The notes under the pieces are model-generated. The model ran no database searches, was not told the origin of the DNA, and worked only from the letters and a program-made list of their open reading frames with translations. This document shows, in pieces, positions 6,130 to 6,925 of a DNA stretch of 6,925 bases. The DNA comes from Leptospira sp. 96542 (GTDB taxonomy: Bacteria; Spirochaetota; Leptospiria; Leptospirales; Leptospiraceae), in contig JARJFC010000075.1 in the NCBI GenBank assembly GCA_029310945.1, forward strand, positions 3,194 to 10,118, in the 5' to 3' direction. The position numbers were made by a program, and so were the translations under genes. How positions within the stretch are numbered: position 1 is the stretch's first letter; the number at the start of each line of letters is the position of its first letter.

Positions 6130-6642
6130 CTACACTCCTGGGAAAAAATCTTTCTCAAAAAAACATTCGTAGTAAGTCGGTGGGAAAAGAAATTCATTAA
6201 AAACATTTCTTGGGTAGGTTGGATCGAATGCCTTCCATTCTGTTTCATTTTCCAGTTTGTATTCAATGTGAACATGGTGTGGTTTCGATCCTCGCCCAAT
6301 CACGCAAACTTTTAAATCATAAGTAGCATTGCCAAAGATTGCGTTTTTTTTATTTTGTAAATGGAAATAAGAAAGGCATAGGACTGTTCTGTCATCACAA
6401 TCAAAAGGTTTGTTCGTTCCGATGTTATCAAACAAAATGCTTGGACGTTGGACAACTTCTATTCCGTCGGGATCTGGAATATATTCAATTGATTTTAACC
6501 ACTCGAAAAACTCTTTAGGTGTTAAACTGACTAAATCCTTTTCATTAAAATACAAAAGATCGGAATGATAAGAACGGGCAAGCCTAAAGATTTCTTTTAT
6601 TGTTTGTTTATAGTCTTTTAAAACATATTCAGAAACTTTCAT
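6130..6642 (-). CDS. Transglutaminase/papain-like cysteine protein, putative protease (170 aa)
   Basis: Starts at ATG 6642 in an ATGA overlap with the 32-residue gene. The fold signature is clear: residues 80-85 FDCDDR with Cys82, then HHVHIEYKL with His123, then W..FDPTYP with Asp140. This is the Cys-His-Asp order and spacing of the transglutaminase-like superfamily, including the DCDD form common in phage and bacterial proteins. The N-terminal 70 residues are helical and charged. There is no signal peptide or membrane span, so it should act in the cytoplasm or virion. Relatives are peptidases, crosslinking enzymes or peptidoglycan-related hydrolases; the actual substrate cannot be read. Standing before a block of structural genes, a role in virion protein processing or crosslinking is attractive but unproven. 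It lacks the His-Glu-Cys order of adenovirus protease. Confidence 0.8.
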   Translation of the reverse strand: MKVSEYVLKDYKQTIKEIFRLARSYHSDLLYFNEKDLVSLTPKEFFEWLKSIEYIPDPDGIEVVQRPSILFDNIGTNKPFDCDDRTVLCLSYFHLQNKKNAIFGNATYDLKVCVIGRGSKPHHVHIEYKLENETEWKAFDPTYPRNVFNEFLFPPTYYECFFEKDFFPGV

Positions 6643-6737
6643 TTAATTTCTCTCTTTTCTAAATAATAGTCAATCGCAAACAAAACAATAAGTCCTAAAA
6701 TCAAAGATCCAATTTTAATTATTTCCGTTTTATCCAA
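6639..6737 (-). CDS. Small single-span membrane protein, TTG start (32 aa)
   Basis: This gene is too short for usual gene finding. TTG 6737 has AAGGA eight bases upstream and overlaps the stop of the preceding gene by eight bases. Its own stop forms an ATGA overlap with the cysteine-protein start at 6642. The 32 residues begin MDKTEIIK, then a hydrophobic segment to about residue 22 (IGSLILGLIVLFAI), then a charged end (DYYLEKREIK). Context, ribosome site, membrane span and double coupling together make it a likely real gene. The basic tail suggests a cytoplasmic C-terminus. Small one-span proteins of this kind occur as holin-like, virion-membrane or regulatory subunits, and none can be chosen. 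Confidence 0.7.
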   Translation of the reverse strand: MDKTEIIKIGSLILGLIVLFAIDYYLEKREIK

Positions 6738-6925
6738 TTTCTTTTTCCTTCACTGCATTTTTCAATTTTTGATAAATTGATTTGGTATTGTGGAAAATAC
6801 TTTGAGCAATTGGGGAAATCAAATTGCCTTTCTCTTTTTGTATCGCTTCCCTTGCTCCACGGAATTGAGAAGCCAGAATTGTAACCAAACAGTTTATTTC
6901 GGCTTCCGAAAGTTCCAATTGAATC
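6730..6925 (-). CDS. Small helical hypothetical protein, 5' end possibly off the right edge
   Basis: The frame is open to the window edge; 62 residues follow the first possible start inside the window (TTG 6918), and codons for Ile and Gln precede it. Whether TTG is the true start cannot be seen because any ribosome site would lie outside. The visible chain begins LSEAEINCLV, is predicted to be largely helical, has Lys-rich segments (QKEKGN, KLKNAVKEKE) and no membrane span. No family is recognised. It overlaps the 32-residue gene by eight bases and so belongs to the same transcript. Confidence 0.6.
   Translation of the reverse strand, partial: IQLELSEAEINCLVTILASQFRGAREAIQKEKGNLISPIAQSIFHNTKSIYQKLKNAVKEKEIG
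6746..6750 (-). promoter_or_regulatory. Ribosome binding site for the 32-residue TTG gene
   Basis: AAGGA on the minus strand, eight bases before TTG 6737 and inside the last codons of the gene before it. It is the main reason to accept the TTG start. Confidence 0.6.

Noticed and set aside
6115..6141. Three ACTCC units at nine-base spacing around the stop of the cysteine-protein gene
   Set aside because: Units are short and imperfect and partly coding. On the minus strand they give AGGAG-like sequence, but no start codon follows at a usable distance, so chance is more likely than an iteron.
6130..6642. Adenovirus-type protease
   Set aside because: The catalytic order seen is Cys-His-Asp, whereas adenovirus protease is His-Glu-Cys. 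Only the general idea of a virion cysteine protease is shared.

Overview
This AT-rich window reads as part of a phage or prophage-like virion operon. Every credible gene lies on the minus strand, so transcription runs from the right edge (6925) to the left edge (1). Genes are packed end to end, with ATGA overlaps at 6639-6642, 4952-4955, 4497-4500 and 4306-4309 and gaps of 1-4 bases elsewhere. Only one gap exceeds 40 bases (6053-6129). Several starts have AAGGA/GGAG-type ribosome sites, and GTG and TTG starts occur. The host cannot be named from this window. Low GC, clear Shine-Dalgarno sites and TTG starts argue against Bacteroidetes and would fit a spirochaete such as Leptospira, but that is a guess. 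No tRNA, rRNA, IS element, CRISPR array or att site was seen.

Layout in transcription order. (1) Entry block, 6925-6130: a partial small helical protein, an unlisted 32-residue single-span membrane protein with a TTG start, and a transglutaminase/papain-like cysteine protein with a visible Cys-His-Asp triad. (2) The 77-base gap contains a perfect 8+8 bp AT-only dyad. (3) Membrane and repeat-protein block, 4955-3761 plus the gene before it: a 366-residue protein with three repeat classes, a Pro/Ala-rich protein with a C-terminal membrane anchor, a small very basic protein, and a multi-span membrane protein with an acidic tail. All four are joined by ATGA overlaps. (4) Coat and fibre block, 3721-241: three beta-rich proteins of 231, 134 and about 218 residues, a 438-residue fibre with two HxH repeats and a recognisable phage-fibre C-terminus, and a 133-residue protein fused to it by a one-base gap. 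(5) At the left edge, a partial protein with an N-terminal membrane span followed by a coiled coil, perhaps the start of a lysis module.

The fibre is the only confident virion identification, and the cysteine protein is the only confident enzyme fold. No terminase, portal, HK97-type capsid, tape measure or tail tube gene is visible. Small membrane proteins, a basic protein, an amphipathic-repeat protein, small beta-rich proteins and a receptor-binding fibre would suit a tailless, possibly membrane-containing virus. An accessory or tail region of a divergent tailed phage is the main alternative, and this window alone cannot decide between them.
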